NCBI GenBank assembly: GCA_022478985.1
Contig: JAKSZP010010597.1
Span: 1 to 64,000 of the forward strand
Length of the DNA: 64,000 nt
Source: Massospora cicadina
Lineage: Eukaryota; Entomophthoromycota; Entomophthoromycetes; Entomophthorales; Entomophthoraceae
Direction of reading: 5' to 3'
Positions within the stretch are counted from its first letter, which is position 1. Each line of letters begins with the position of its first letter. The position numbers and the translations under genes were made by a program. Below the pieces are notes generated by a model. The model worked only from the letters and a program-made list of their open reading frames with translations. It did not search any database and had not been told where the DNA came from. Below are positions 11,721 to 23,783 of the stretch, piece after piece.

Positions 11721-12190
11721 GGATGTCATTATTGTTAAGTACTGAGGTTAAGCACCAGTGAGCAGCACCCTAACCAGAATTTATACAAACACGCCTCATT
11801 ATTAATAAATTCCTTTGCAGCTTAAAATCTTAGAATTTTGGGCTACTATTGAATCATACACCCTTGCCTGATTAAGATCAGTATTAACTTCATCATGAGA
11901 ACATTAATGAAATTATTCAGCAGTTACTGAATAATATATAGTCCATGTGATGCCATTCCAGTAATTACCAAGCCACATATATACCTTTTACAATGCTAGA
12001 ATTGTCTTACTCAGCTCTACTGCCATTAGGAGAAATAGCTATAAGAACTAAACTTTATCTCTGAAGATCTGTTTATTTTACCATACATCATATCCTACAA
12101 GTGTTAGGACTACATCACCATGAAGTAGCATAACATCTGGGGCTTACCTAAACCCTGCATTCAAATATTATTGTTTTCTACAACTCAGCC
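11721..12190 (+). other. unassigned, possible decayed LTR end
   Basis: AAGCACCAGTGAGCAGC at about 11750 resembles the CACCAGCGAG block near the end of gypsy LTRs. TGGGGCTTACCTAAACC near 12140 is a poor match to the gypsy PBS. This may be the 3' part of the 5' LTR of gypsy J, with H1 inserted in it. There is no coding signal. Confidence 0.25.
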
Positions 12191-12193
12191 TTC

Positions 12194-13158
12194 TTGTTTG
12201 TCTGTGACAATTGGGAGGCCATAGTGGACAATTGCCAATTGAAAGATGAAGCACATAGCCAGCTTGCTATGCTTTACAATAAGATCTCCTGTTACTTTGA
12301 GGACCAGCTTCGCCAAAATTGCTACTCCTTGAACCCTTCTGGTGTCAGCGCCTCAATCAAATCAAGGACCTTCTCCACTTTTTACAACAGCATCATCAAG
12401 AATTAGCCTTGCATGATAGCACACCACATAGGCTAGAGGGGCATGAAGGGCTAGATTGTCCCCGCGGATCTCATGGGCCATCTAGTTCATTGTTTCCAGC
12501 TCCCATTGATTTAATCATATCATTTAAATAGACATTCAAACTTCACTTATAGCCCTACAAAATCATATATAAAATGTAGCTCAAGGATTCAAGGTCCGCT
12601 TGTATGGGGTTAAGCATGATCCCAGAGTCTTTCTTGAAGTCCTGTCAGATGAGACGGATAATTTCAGTGCGTTTGCCAAGCTCACTGAGTAGCGTATTTT
12701 TCAACTTGAACAAACTTTTCAAAATTTTAAGACCCATTTGAGCAATTTTGTAATTAGCTTCTACTTTAACGTGCCATAATACAAACTCTGAAAAACTATT
12801 AACCCTTAAACCCTCCGTGCCTCTCAAACTATCACTGAGGAGAAGTTCAAGAGGACTTGGAAAGATTGCAATGATGATTGGATCAACAGGCCCCAGGAAT
12901 ATGCAGAAACTGAGATTTCTGAGCCTGCACCTGTCCATGCTATCTTTACTTTATATACCTCTAAATTACTATCTTTAAACCTAGATTCAAGGAAAATTTT
13001 ACTCTGGGTCAAGAGAGCATCGCCTCCTTATTTGTATGCTTATGAGAGTTTAATAGAGGAAGCCATGTACCGTTAGAAAGTGAAGCATATTCATTATAGT
13101 TTGAACAGCATGCCCATAAGATTATACTTCTCATCTAAAAGTTTGACAGACCTGGGAA
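12194..13158 (+). pseudogene. gypsy J gag, N-terminal part
   Basis: Broken frames on the plus strand: a helix-rich segment near 12200-12310 (QLKDEAHSQLAMLYNKIS), another near 12360-12400 (IKDLLHFLQQHHQEL), then LEVLSDETDNFSAFAKL near 12630-12680. At 12980-13080 the sequence YLYAYESLIEEAMYR..KVKHI aligns with copy C Gag FLFMYEVVMEGAMDHLKIKHL, which identifies the frame as gypsy Gag. The remainder of this Gag resumes at 18418 after LINE B. The N-terminal extension is not present in copy C. Confidence 0.5.
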
Positions 13159-13434
13159 CAAGTCAGTACCACCTTTTATTTAACCGAGGTAAGCCGATTA
13201 GGGGACAGACATTACCGAATATATGTGAAACTAAGAGAATAACTAAGAAATATAAAAATTGGGTACCCCAGGGTACTCAAGTTACCCCTGTTGCCAGTGG
13301 GACTGCCAGGTATGGGGGGTTGGTGCACTACTACGAGGGGATTTCCCCTGCTATGGAGCAGGTGTGAAGGAAAGGGTCTGTGTGGAGGAACCAGAGTGGG
13401 AACCATGATTCTATGAGCTCTTTTTGTCTTGGTC

Positions 13435-16400
13435 TCATAATCCATAGAGCCAGGCTTGAAAGTGCTCTAGTAAGTGGACATGGAATCTGTTAATAATCCC
13501 ATGAATGGTTGGGACCGTGCCCTTGAACGCATCTAATGCAATTGTGTGTATTGTCCACATTGCAATGGGTATTATTAGGGAGCGGAGGGTAGATGGGATT
13601 AATGACTCGCTCTGGAGCGCGAAGATGCTCTTTGATATCGAGAATTCCTGTTCGTTTTGAATCTTGAGCAGGCGTGCGACTTCCTGCCATATAGCTTTGG
13701 TTGGAAAGCATGTTTCTAGACGGTGATGTAGGGATCCCTCCCCTCCACATACTGCACATGTTTTGTGGAGGGAGTTGGAGCGGTCCGCCGTCCTATAGGT
13801 CCTTCTCAAACAGCGCCAGGCGTTTGCTCTTATCCTTGGTTGTAGGAGTGGGTGGAGTGTCATTTTCCACATTGCTTTCTGTGTGGTTAAATCATAGGGA
13901 ATGTCCAGCATATCTAGGTATTCTATCCTAGCTATGCTTGGAGTTGGTGAGCATATCCCTCTGGGGGTGGTTTTCTGGGTTTCTTAATTTGAATTGGGGC
14001 TGGGTCGTCCCCTTCCCTGTATAGTACCCATGTTCTCTATGGTCCATCCCATACAGCGGATAGTTCGGAGGATATGTTTGAAATGAGGGGAGGTTCCATG
14101 TGGACCCGTTGCAGTAGAGTGCTTGGCAAGGTATGAAAGTTGTCTGGGTGTACTATGTGGGTTGGTTAATTTGAGCGCCTGTGCAAAGTTAGTCCTTGCT
14201 GCTCTGGACCAATGTTGTTGCGGGAGGTCTGGAGCAAGGATTTCCTTTATCCAGGTACCTAGGATGTGATTGGCATGGCTCTCAAAATCTATTAGTCCTA
14301 TGCCTCCGCTTGAGCGTGGCCCATATAGTGTTTCTATCCGTATAGGAGGGTGAGAGCCAGGCCACAGCTAGCCCTGGATAAGCGCGCGAATTGAGGTTAT
14401 AAAGGTAGGTGAGAAGGCTATCGCATGGGCCTGGTACCACAGTATTGGGAGGATGAGCGAGTTAGCAACTGTAACTCGTCCTGTTAATCCTGGGGTTCTT
14501 CCCTTGAGGGAGGCGACGCGTTTGGATACCCGTTGTAACAGGTTACTTTCCATTTTCTCATTAGCATATCCCCCTGATTCTAGCCAGATTTCAAGGTGTC
14601 AGACAGGAGTGATGGTGGGAGGTGTTGCAAAGTGTAATATAATTGGGTTTTTTCTTTGAGTGTTGGTGTGAGGTTCTGATGTTGTGGCCCAATTGTTTTT
14701 GTATTTGCCTAAGAGGATGATTTCTGTCTTCCTTTTGTTGAGCGATGCATTGCTCACCTTGGAGTATTCCTCTAGAGTGTGTTCCAGCTGTCGGGCATCT
14801 TCATTGTTTAATATACCTGCTACGCAGTCATCTGCAAAGGCCAGTATCTTGACTGTTGGTTGTCCTTGTGCGGTTATCCCCATGAGACATGAGTCAGTTA
14901 CTCGGAGGAGCGGGTCAAAGCTGAAATTTTATAGCAGTGGGCTGAGGGGATCCCCTTGTTTGAGCCCTCTGTGTGGTTTGATATTGTTTGTTAGGAATCC
15001 AAGGCCGCATAAAGCCATGGTTGCAGATTCTATTAGGAGCATTGCCCATTTTATGAATCTTGGTGGGAGTTTGAAGGCATGTAGACATTCTTTTAGGTAT
15101 GGCCAGCTAACACGGTCATACGCCTTTTCCTGATCCAAGAAGACCAGAGCACCAGTTGCTTTGGATTAGCAAATGTTTGCAACAGGGTGTATGTTGTTCC
15201 AGATTGAACGCCCTGGTATAAACCCAAACTGGTTGGGTGATAGGACGTCAGATGCAATCGCGCCTAATCTAGCTGCTAAAATTTTTGTTAGAATTTTTGT
15301 GTCAGTGTTGGAGAGTGCAATTGGGCGCCAGTTGGCCAGGTCCAACTTGTCACCCTTTTTATACAAGGTTATAATGTAGGATTCATGGCCTCCTGGTAAT
15401 AGGCGTGTTTCCAAAAAACTCTGGTTCATTGACGCCAATAGGAGGGGGCGATTTGTTTAAAATATTTTTTGTAAAATTCGTAGGGTATCCCGTCAGGCCC
15501 TTGGCATTTCCTACGTGGTGCACCGCGAATTGTTTCCCAAAGCTCCTCCCATGTGATAAGGGATAGTATATTGTAATTTGGTGGTGTACTTTGTATCTTG
15601 GCAGTTTGAATAAATTATCTAATTTTTTGTGGATCTGTTGGCATATCACGATAAAATTTGGTGTAATAGCGGTGTACTTCTGCCTTGACCTCCTCAGGGT
15701 CAGTTGCCATGGTGCCGTTGGTCTTGCGGACCTGAGTGCATGTGGGCTGGTTTCTGTGGGAGTGGAATTGGCGGAAAAAATATGTCAAACAGGTTTTGCC
15801 TTCCTTTATGAACTTACCTTTGTTCAATACTTTGATTCTGTGTTGGTGTTCAAAGATGAGATTGTTAAGTTGGGCTGAAATTTCTGCCCATTTGCGTCCC
15901 CAATTAGGGCTATAGCCAGATCTCGGAGTATTTATTTCCAGGTGGTCTAGTTCTGCCAAGGTACGCTTGATTGTGGCTATGTCCGCGGTGTACTTGCGTG
16001 ATGCAATATGTCAGGTTTTGTTGATTAAATCTTTTTTGAGATTTTCCCATGTTCTGATGGGATATGAAGTGAATGGGGCTGTGAATTCTGGGTTTGTAGC
16101 CTTGTTTTCAACCCTGTCAGATATCTCATGAAATCTTATAATTTCTGGGTGAAGCTTTCTCCAAGGCGACACCTGTGTGTGGGATTGGGTTGGCGCTAAC
16201 TGCACCGTAACTAATTGGTGATCAGAAAAATTGATCTTTTTTGTAACTTTTTAGATTCTTGAGTGGTGGGATTGTGGGATGAGCATGTGGTCAATATGAC
16301 TCATCAATATGAGCAGTCCCTCACATATGTTGGGTCTTGTAATATGGGGAAGGATTGGTGAATTGGGGGAAAGAGCATCCTGTAAGCCAAGAGATGCCTT

Positions 16401-16892
16401 CATTGTGTGATATTCAATGTGTCCAGGTGGGTATCCCCTGGGATTAGGCCATCGATCTGTATTGGGGTTATCCCAGCAGTTGAAATCGCCTAACATGATG
16501 ATATCTGGTGGGAGGGTGAGAGTAGAAATGTTTTCAAAAAATTGTTTTCTCTCAGTTGCAGTGCACGGTGCATAGATACATGCTAATGAAATTATTTCAT
16601 CTTGGCATGTGATTGTTGCTACCAGGACTCAACCATGCAAGTGTGATGATGAGTTTGTAATTTTAAATTTTTTGTTGTTTTAAACTGTCACCCCACAGTG
16701 AGACGTCCATACTGATTGTGATGGTGCGACCCTGGTTGACCAGGATTCTTCTTCCCCTTGTAGGCAGTGGGTTTCTTGGATGGCCAAGATGTCTACAAGA
16801 GGTTTTCGCAGGAATGCCAGCTTTTTGGCTTGGGACGTATGAGCCCTGGCTCCCACGATATTTAACGTCCCTATTGACACTGAGGTGCCCAC
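13435..16892 (-). pseudogene. LINE B ORF2 (endonuclease, RT, zinc motif)
   Basis: The ATG is at 16892, only 6 nt after the ORF1 stop, which suggests reinitiation; copies D and F overlap the two ORFs instead. Endonuclease: DILAIQETHC (about 16790) and LGDFNCWDN (about 16490). RT: LPGGHESYIITLYKKGD, LANWRPIALSNTDTK and FGFIPGRSIW (15400-15200), LDQEKAYDRV (about 15135), GLKQGDPLSPLL (about 14950), and FADDC (about 14840), the catalytic Asp pair. The C-terminus has WRCLRRTYRTADRSN and a zinc motif CAVCGGEGSLHHRLETC (13800-13740), ending at 13435. There are several frameshifts. No RNase H domain is visible. Confidence 0.8.
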
Positions 16893-16898
16893 GGCGCC

Positions 16899-18321
16899 TC
16901 AGGAGCGGTTGGGAGGACCCTCTGGTCCTATCCCACCGCGGCTCATTTTGGCCATGCTCCGCGTCTGTACTCCAACTCTTTCACTGCAATTGTTGGTTCC
17001 CTTGATCTGACCCAATGATTCAAGGGAATTGCGGTTTTTTGCATTTGCGTCCGCTTTTCCTGCACAGGTCTCAAGTTGATTTGATGCGGGTTGTTGATTA
17101 GATTTTATATTTTTGAGGTTCAACTTTGTTGCATTGTGCACTGCATTTTCACCTAAATTGCGGTTGCATTGTTCTTCAGTATGTGCAAGACTGATGACGC
17201 TTTGTGGCTCAGTCTGGTTACTGTGAAAATTTTCGACCTGAGCATATTGTTCTGATTGGTTGGTTCGGTGAATATCTGAAATATCCTCCTGAATTTGTCC
17301 GTGGTTAATGGCGGATTCCGCATGTGCCGCCGCTTCAGCCGCTGCTCTCTTGCAGGCTTTTTGTGCTGCTTTACATTGTTTTCTTGTAACATGGTCCACG
17401 ATGGAGTATAGTCCATCTTCACCCCACCGGAATGGGTGGTGGCCATCAGTCATTTTGGCGAAGTTCTCATTATCTTCGTCCATAGCTTCTTCACAAAAAT
17501 CATTTATCATTAAGCCCTCTTTACAGGGCATGCATGTTCCTTGTGGCCCAGTGAGCCACAGTGGTTACAAATGGGTGGTGCGCGTTCTGGTGTAACTCAG
17601 AATGCAGCTGACTGGCCCCCATCTGCAAAGTGAAATTCTGCTGCGCGGGGAATTCTGGATAAATCCTCTTCCACTTCTGGGAAGGGGTTGATTACAGCAA
17701 TAGCTTTGCCCGTGCACAGGTCGGGCATTAAGCAAAATTGCTGTAATTTGAGTTGTTGAATTTCTCCGTAGGCCATAAGACCTTTGCGGAGCTCCTCCTC
17801 AATTACCTTATGAGGAAGGTTGGTGGGGAGCAAGTCAAAGGAGATGAACAAAGTTTTTGCTTTGTTCCATCTGGTGCGCGCGGTGCGCACAATTTTTTTG
17901 CCCTCAGGGAGGGCAATTTCCATGCAGATTTTTGCTGCGGCATCAGCTTAATTGGCTGTTTTGAAACCAATATCAATCCAGCCGTGGCCCATGTTGTTGG
18001 TGGCTACGTACACCTCGTGAGGGAAAAGTGAGGGCTGTGCCTCACATGTTTTCTCCCACAGGGTCAGTGACTCATCTTCAAGGAAGAGTCTTATCCCGTG
18101 CTCCACCTTTGACAAAGGTTGGTTGAATTGAATGTAGATGTATTGCGCGTGCTTTACAATAATTACCATATACCCAGATGGTGTCTGATTTTGCAATTTC
18201 TTTGCAGATTGGGTTCCTGGTCCCCCTTAGGGCGTTTCTTGCCCTTAGTTGCACCATTAAGCGCACCGCTTGCTGCAACGCTCGCCCATGTTGTATTATT
18301 TTTGTTATTAAAGTCGCCCAT
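16899..18321 (-). pseudogene. LINE B ORF1
   Basis: The start MGDFNNKNNTTWASVAAS is at 18321. Conserved blocks in order: HEVYVATNNMGHGWIDIGF (about 18000), LPEGKKIVRTARTRWNKAKT (about 17900-17840), LPHKVIEEELRKGLMAYGEI (about 17815-17755), DLCTGKAIAVI (about 17720-17690), and a CCHC knuckle of the form C-x2-C-x4-H-x4-C around 17570-17525. A long polar, glutamine/asparagine-rich C-terminus ends at 16899. It is an RNA-binding LINE ORF1 of the RRM-plus-knuckle kind. At least two frameshifts (about 18200 and about 17580) and one stop (about 17949) break it. The last 210 codons are open. Confidence 0.75.
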
Positions 18322-18417
18322 CTTTCCTGTGTGTGATTATGAAAATTTGATGTTCAAATTGAATCATAGTAACTAAAGTGATTGTTACGAGAAAGAAAAG
18401 CAAGTCAGTACCACCTT

Positions 18418-21285
18418 ATTTTAGGAGTTTATAGTAATCAGACTGTTAAAATTGGTGCAGGGGCATCAGATTTTGATGCATTTGTTAACACACTCAAAAT
18501 TACAAGATACTGTTATAATTAATGACTTGGAAACTTGCAAAATGAAACCTTTCTCAGCAAGGGAAATTTTATATTAAAATAAAGAAAAGCACACTGTAGT
18601 TATAATACTAACAATGCTCTCAGATAGCTAAAGTAATTTTTTTTTGCTGAAGGCTATCTCCAGAAACGTAGAAAAAAACTGTCTCTTACAATTAGCTATC
18701 CTGCTTAGATATGCTCCTTTCTTCAGTTGAGCTCTTATTGGTGCAATTTAGGTTTTAAGCACCTAAGAGTGTTAAACTAGAGAAGTAATATCTAAATCAG
18801 GTCAAGGGAGCTAGTAACATGGGCTCTGGGGTTTTCACAATAGTTGCGATCACCCAATTGTAACTAAGACACCAGTAGATGGCTTTATTAAAATTTAGGA
18901 ACTCTATTACTAATTAATTTATGCCAGCGTGGAAAAGATAAAATATTAAAATTAGAATAAGTAATGATGGATATGAGCCCCCAATGCCACAAGCTGAGGT
19001 GATCACTTAATTAAAGCAGCAAAAGTTGCACCAGTGGGATTAAGAATCAATATGCCATCACAATTACTTATACACAAAGTCTTTAAGGTTAATCACCAAC
19101 AGTAATTTAATACAGCTTTGACACTCCCTATAAAACTGTGGTCCGTGAGGTGAGGTAAGTAAAATAACCAGTCAAACATTTATATGAATATTTTAAAAAC
19201 ACAAGATTAAGCAATTACTAGATAAACAGATGGTTAGTCAATCCAATTGCATCACAGACCTTGGCAAGTCAGAAAACAGGCGTTCATGGCTATTTGTGTA
19301 AACAAAGGAGGAAGTCCCATAGAGTTTGTCAGTCAGTTCTACGCTCAAGCACAGCCTTTTGGTATCCACAAACCAAATCATGCAAGACAGTGCTATAACC
19401 AGTATTATCTCTTTCTTGGGATTTTATCCTGAGGTCCAACTACATATTATAAAGGTTCAAGGGTAACTTTTAAATGTATCCTAGGAAACTAAAGAAGCTC
19501 TTGATGAGACTCCAGCTTCCACCTTGAGTCTGAAGTCCTTTGTTTTGGCCTCTCCCAGCAGGCCTCATATTCAAGTTGTTGAGAACCAGAAGAATTTAAA
19601 CCTCATGGCCCCACCGTTTTTGCCCTCAAAATGGTTATCCCAGATGTAAAAATATAAATAAAATGGTAGTCAAAGCTGCTGAAGCTCCTGCCAACACCCT
19701 ACTACGCAAGCAACGTCATGTGGAGATGGAGCCACTTGTTGAGGGCATCCCTATCCCAAATTTTCCTCATGATTTTGATGAGGATGCTAAATATGAAATT
19801 GAGGAGCTCGCTTTTGGTAGAAGCTGCGCTCGCATCAACGCGGCAAAGCTTCCCTTTTGAACCCTTCTTACCCCAAAACCCACCGGCGCATCAATTCCTT
19901 CACTTGTGTGTTGGCTCTCATTACTTTTGACGAGCATCAACTTGCTAAATATGTTGAGGCGATGGACACCACTGGCCTCATAAACGAAGAAAACTCCCAA
20001 CTATACCTCCTTATGCCCATGTTGCTGATTCCCTCACCCAATGCTGTCAGACATGGTCTGCCAGCTATAGTGGGGGCTGGACAAAATTTTCCCAAAACAT
20101 CCTCACCTTCTAATATGGCTTCCTAGGCTGTTAGCTGAGGTGCCATATTAGGTAAAAAAAGTTATTTATGATAATCCCTTTGTTTGGTCCATCTGAAAAT
20201 AAATATGCGTGGCGGCCCCCTTTTTTGGGTTGGGCACCATTAGTGCTAAAAAATGAATTCAAAACCTCAAGGCACTTATTGTAACAGATTCTGCCATAAT
20301 TTAACAAACTTTTTAAAGAAATTCTGTTGATGAGGAGGTAAAATCACAGTCAATATGAAGGATGAGGCACTTCATGATGTTATCCCTGTACCTCCTTAAG
20401 AACCTACACAACACCTGGCTAATCTAATGCTACTGTACCTAGAGGGACAAACAGGTACTAGTTTATAATGAAGAACGCAATACTGCTTACTCTTCCAATG
20501 AATATCCGTTATCTCTTACCTTTCACCCTCAATTTGGGCTTGGTAACATGAGTTGCTTTTCAAGTTCATAAGGTTCCTATTCATATCACTATAGTAGCAG
20601 TGGGCTCCCCGTGAATTTCATCTCATCTTTTTGATTAAACAAGTCAAGTAGCTCCTGATTTACCACAAAATATGGAGTATGGTATAGTGGGACCACAATG
20701 TGCTTTCCCATTGAAGCCTACTACTTGTTACCTAACTATTTTAGCAAGCTGTCACTGAATATTTCAACATTCACCACAGATAGCCCAATTACACCCTTTT
20801 CCTTGGAACTCAATTTCTCAATGACTATTCTGCCAGAATACACTATGATGGTGGGTTCTTATCCCTATTGGGAATAAGATCTCACTGGTATTTGAGACCT
20901 CTCAAGGTGCAAAGTTAGAAATCAGATCTTGTGCCTGTCTTTGGAGAATGAAATTAGATTAATAAGATCAAATACAATGTGAGCGGTATCCACATCGGAT
21001 ACCTCTCCTGAAGTATATGGACAAGAGGAATGCTTATTAACTTATTAAAAATTTGACTTTTATACCACTCAAGTCCCATGGCTTTGTCAAATCCAGGTAC
21101 AAATCAGTATCCCGCAAGGACACTTACTAGAGATGTGAGGCATGGATAACCCATCCACCAAGAAGTCCTGACCCTCTTCAGGACTTTAAATCCTATTTAT
21201 GCTAGGTCTATCTTGGCATTGATGAAAACCTAAAAAAATCTAGGACAGTGTGGACAAGTAATTCAGCCGCTTATATTCACTCAAT
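18418..21285 (+). pseudogene. gypsy J gag C-terminus and start of pol
   Basis: The continuation of gypsy J after LINE B. RKQAFMAICVNKGGSPIEFVSQFY (19275-19345) matches copy C Gag KRQKQVFMCLSLSHGESIASFVERFY; AEAPANTLLRKQRHVEME and PNFPHDFDEDAKYEIEELA follow (19680-19810). From about 19860 to 21285 the frame is heavily broken but in the position of the spacer and protease region. VYLGIDENLK and the stretch just before 21285 join, across H2, to sequence matching copy C at 53850-53900. 18418-19240 is too decayed to translate. Confidence 0.55.
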
Positions 21286-21296
21286 CCTGTAGAAAT

Positions 21297-23224
21297 GTCT
21301 TCCTCTCTTTCCGCTCAGTGTAGCTTTCCAAGCAAAGTTACACAAATTTAAAAAAAATTGAATTCGCCCATAGTAGTTTATCTCTGATGTCCTTGGTTCT
21401 CTGCCAGCTTCTCCAGAGCGGGGCAGCGGCAAAACTCCCCCGCTGTTTTCCATCTGGCAGGAAAACGCGCTAGGACTGGTTCACCCAGTTATTCCAAACC
21501 TATGGGCCAATTTGTTCCGCCCAAAGATCTAGACGCCCACCTTGCTCATACCCAAGTGGTACCACGCTGCCCCTAGTGCTCCCCGGAGCAACATGCACTA
21601 TGGCCTAAGGGTTGAATATGGGAAACTATTCCCATACCATGACCAAGCCATCATCAAAATGGCACAGGCGGTGATGATACCCGCCAGCTTCATAGATTTC
21701 CGCCCCTAAAGGGGTATTTTGACCTTGGATTCACCTGCAAAGCTGACGCTGCCACTGCAGCAACTGTGCCCCTGGTATTCCAGGGCACCCCTCTCCCAAA
21801 ACTTGGACTTGGCTCCCAGAGGACACCACTTTGGTGGTTCAGTTTGCTGGTTTGCCCACCCACCTCCCCCTGAAGTGCTCCATCAGGAGCTGATGGACAG
21901 TTTGGCAGCCTATGGCTCCAACCCCATCTTACAATTTGTGGTCCCAAATGGGGCCACACAACTCACTGTGCCTTGGGCATATGCCATGATCACTCTTAAT
22001 TTAATAAAATTGTAGCATCAATTCCACCACACACCATTATTCCCTCAGAGCCTGACCATCCATTTTGGGCCCACATTGAGGGCAGGCAGACGATCTGTCA
22101 ATCATGTTTTAAGTTAGACCACTCAAAACGCAAGTGCCCCTTCTCAACCTTTTCAGGAAGATCAGATGACTCATCCGCTGACCTCCAATCCGCTGCCCAC
22201 CTTGTACAATTTCTGGTATGGGGTACAATCCTACCTCCTCCACCCCCAAAGCATGTTGCTGCAGCTGCACCTGCAGCCACTAATCAGCCTCCTCCTCACC
22301 CCAATGCCATAAATAATTCCTCCAATTAAGCATCAGATTGTATCCTAGTTTGATCCCATGCTTCCTCAAATGAATCTAACAAACCTCAACTGTACGCTGA
22401 TTCCCCAATCCAATTCAACTAAAACCCATGGGAATTATTGGCTGAAATTGATGAATCAGGTAAGTTCATTGAAGAACCATCTCTGCAAATTGAGCGGTTC
22501 ATTAATGCAGAATGGGACACCAATACCCCCTCAACTTTATACCCCACAGTCAAATGCTGAATCATTTCGCAGTGATCACCAGCTTGCAGTCAAAGCAGCT
22601 GCAATACCAGATTGTTGTCCCCTGCGTAAAGCTGTCACTAAAGCAGTAGTGATACTCAAAGGAGGAATTCCACCTCCTGTTATCCCTACAACCTTAACTC
22701 CAAAAGCAAAATATCGGTGAACAAGTATTATAAACTGCAAATGATGCTAACCAGAACGTGGCAACTATAGCACAGAATCCAAAAGCAAAAATAACCCAAA
22801 CCAACAATGCCACGTTCATTCAACTCCCAGATGCCCAAATTAAAGCTGAAAAAGCTTTAACTGAATATCTTTTAGTGCCATTTATCCAGCTGGCAATTTC
22901 CATGAAATTCCAATTATTAGAGATATCAAACCACATACCGCAGATGCCCCAACGCCATTACTGACAGCCGTGACATGCACTCTACTATGGGAGGAAGAAG
23001 CTGCTGCTGAAGAGGCTGCCAAAGATGAGCTCTAAACCCCCCCTCCCCTTCTACCATGGAGGGATAAGCGGCTTCCGCTGCCCACCTGGTTGGTCAGTTT
23101 TTGAAGCATTTCACTCAATCCGCTCATTAGGGCGTTTTGTTTGAACCAAGTAGTTACGTTTTTTAATATAATTTTATTTTCAGTAATGTCTGTCCCCTGG
23201 TTGGCTTGCCTCTAAATAAATAAG
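21297..23224 (+). mobile_element. half-LINE copy H2 (ORF1-only element)
   Basis: 1928 bp with a perfect 11 bp TSD, CCTGTAGAAAT, at 21286-21296 and 23225-23235. The 5' end has CTCTTTCCGCTCA then a 10 bp hairpin (21318-21343). The 3' end is GTCTGTCCCCTGGTTGGC followed by CTAAATAAATAAG. It matches H1 from end to end. It sits in the pol of gypsy J: the flanks join to read NFGSLQDFGL, matching copy C GSMADLGL. No endonuclease or RT is present. Confidence 0.85.
21390..23090 (+). pseudogene. H2 ORF1-like protein, disrupted
   Basis: Same protein as in H1: YGKLFPYHDQAIIKMAQ (about 21620-21670), DLGFTCKADAA (about 21720-21760), THLPPEVLHQELMDSLAAYG (about 21860-21915), FWAHIEGRQTIC, and CCHC knuckle CQSCFKLDHSKRKC (22097-22140). 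Then come a proline-rich linker, LAVKAAAIPDCCPLRKAV (22585-22640), and an Ala/Lys-rich segment ATIAQNPKAKITQTNNATF (22757-22820). The tail has TCTLLWEEEAAAEEAAKDE (about 22975-23030) and PLPTWLVSF. Four or five frameshifts are needed to connect the parts. It is conserved with H1 along its length, including the C-terminal region absent from LINE ORF1. Confidence 0.7.
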
Positions 23225-23235
23225 CCTGTAGAAAT

Positions 23236-23680
23236 AATACACAATGTGTGTAACTTTGGGAGTCTACAAGATTTTGGTCTGAAATCTCCTCCTTTGGTAG
23301 CATTAATAGATGCCTCTATTGTGCACGTGTTAACCAGTGAACTATAAAGCTGAGTTAAGCAGTTGCTGGGGAGCACTCTGAAATTATCTTGACCTCCATC
23401 TATGTCTTCAGAAAAAATGAATGCATACTATATCATGTTAAAACTGGGGACAATAACCTATCCAATCTCATCTCTATAGGAAGAGCAAGGACAAAAATCT
23501 CAGGTGGCCGTTGAGCTTAAGCAGCTATTAAAATCTGGATTGCTGGTACCTTCCTATATCCCTTGATACTCTCTTCTTTTGCTAGTTCAGAAGAAAGATG
23601 GTAGCCATAGGGTGGTGATGAACGATTAAAGGCTTAACTTTATCACTAAGATGATTGTCAGATATTCTGATATCGGAAAT
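23236..23680 (+). pseudogene. gypsy J pol fragment reaching the RT
   Basis: IHNVCNFGSLQDFGLK (23240-23290) and SIVHVLTSEL match copy C VHCIGSMADLGLP and VHISEDLTPVEL. VELKQLLKSGLLVPS and LLLLVQKKDGSHRVVMND (23505-23630) match the first RT block of copy C (ELKQLLDAGLLVPS, LLLIKKKNGGHQVVM). The similarity stops at about 23680, so RT, RNase H and integrase beyond that point are missing. Confidence 0.7.
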
Positions 23681-23783
23681 AATGGGATAAATTTTGACTA
23701 TCTGAACCCCTCAATTGATTTTAAGCTTAAACCGAGGGGAGGGGGTAAATAAGTTACTTATAAAATCACCCAGAAAATTTGAT

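Larger units (their letters stand above)
13176..18400 (-). mobile_element. LINE copy B, full length
   Basis: 5225 bp flanked by a perfect 17 bp TSD, CAAGTCAGTACCACCTT, at 13159-13175 and 18401-18417. The 5' end is on the right (sense CTTTTCTTTCTC, then a hairpin at 18369-18388). The 3' end is on the left, with GTCTGTCCCCTAATCGGC and a GTTAAATAAA tail. The order is ORF1 then ORF2. The copy is more diverged from D and F than they are from each other, so it represents a separate subfamily. It is inserted in the gag of gypsy J. Confidence 0.92.
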
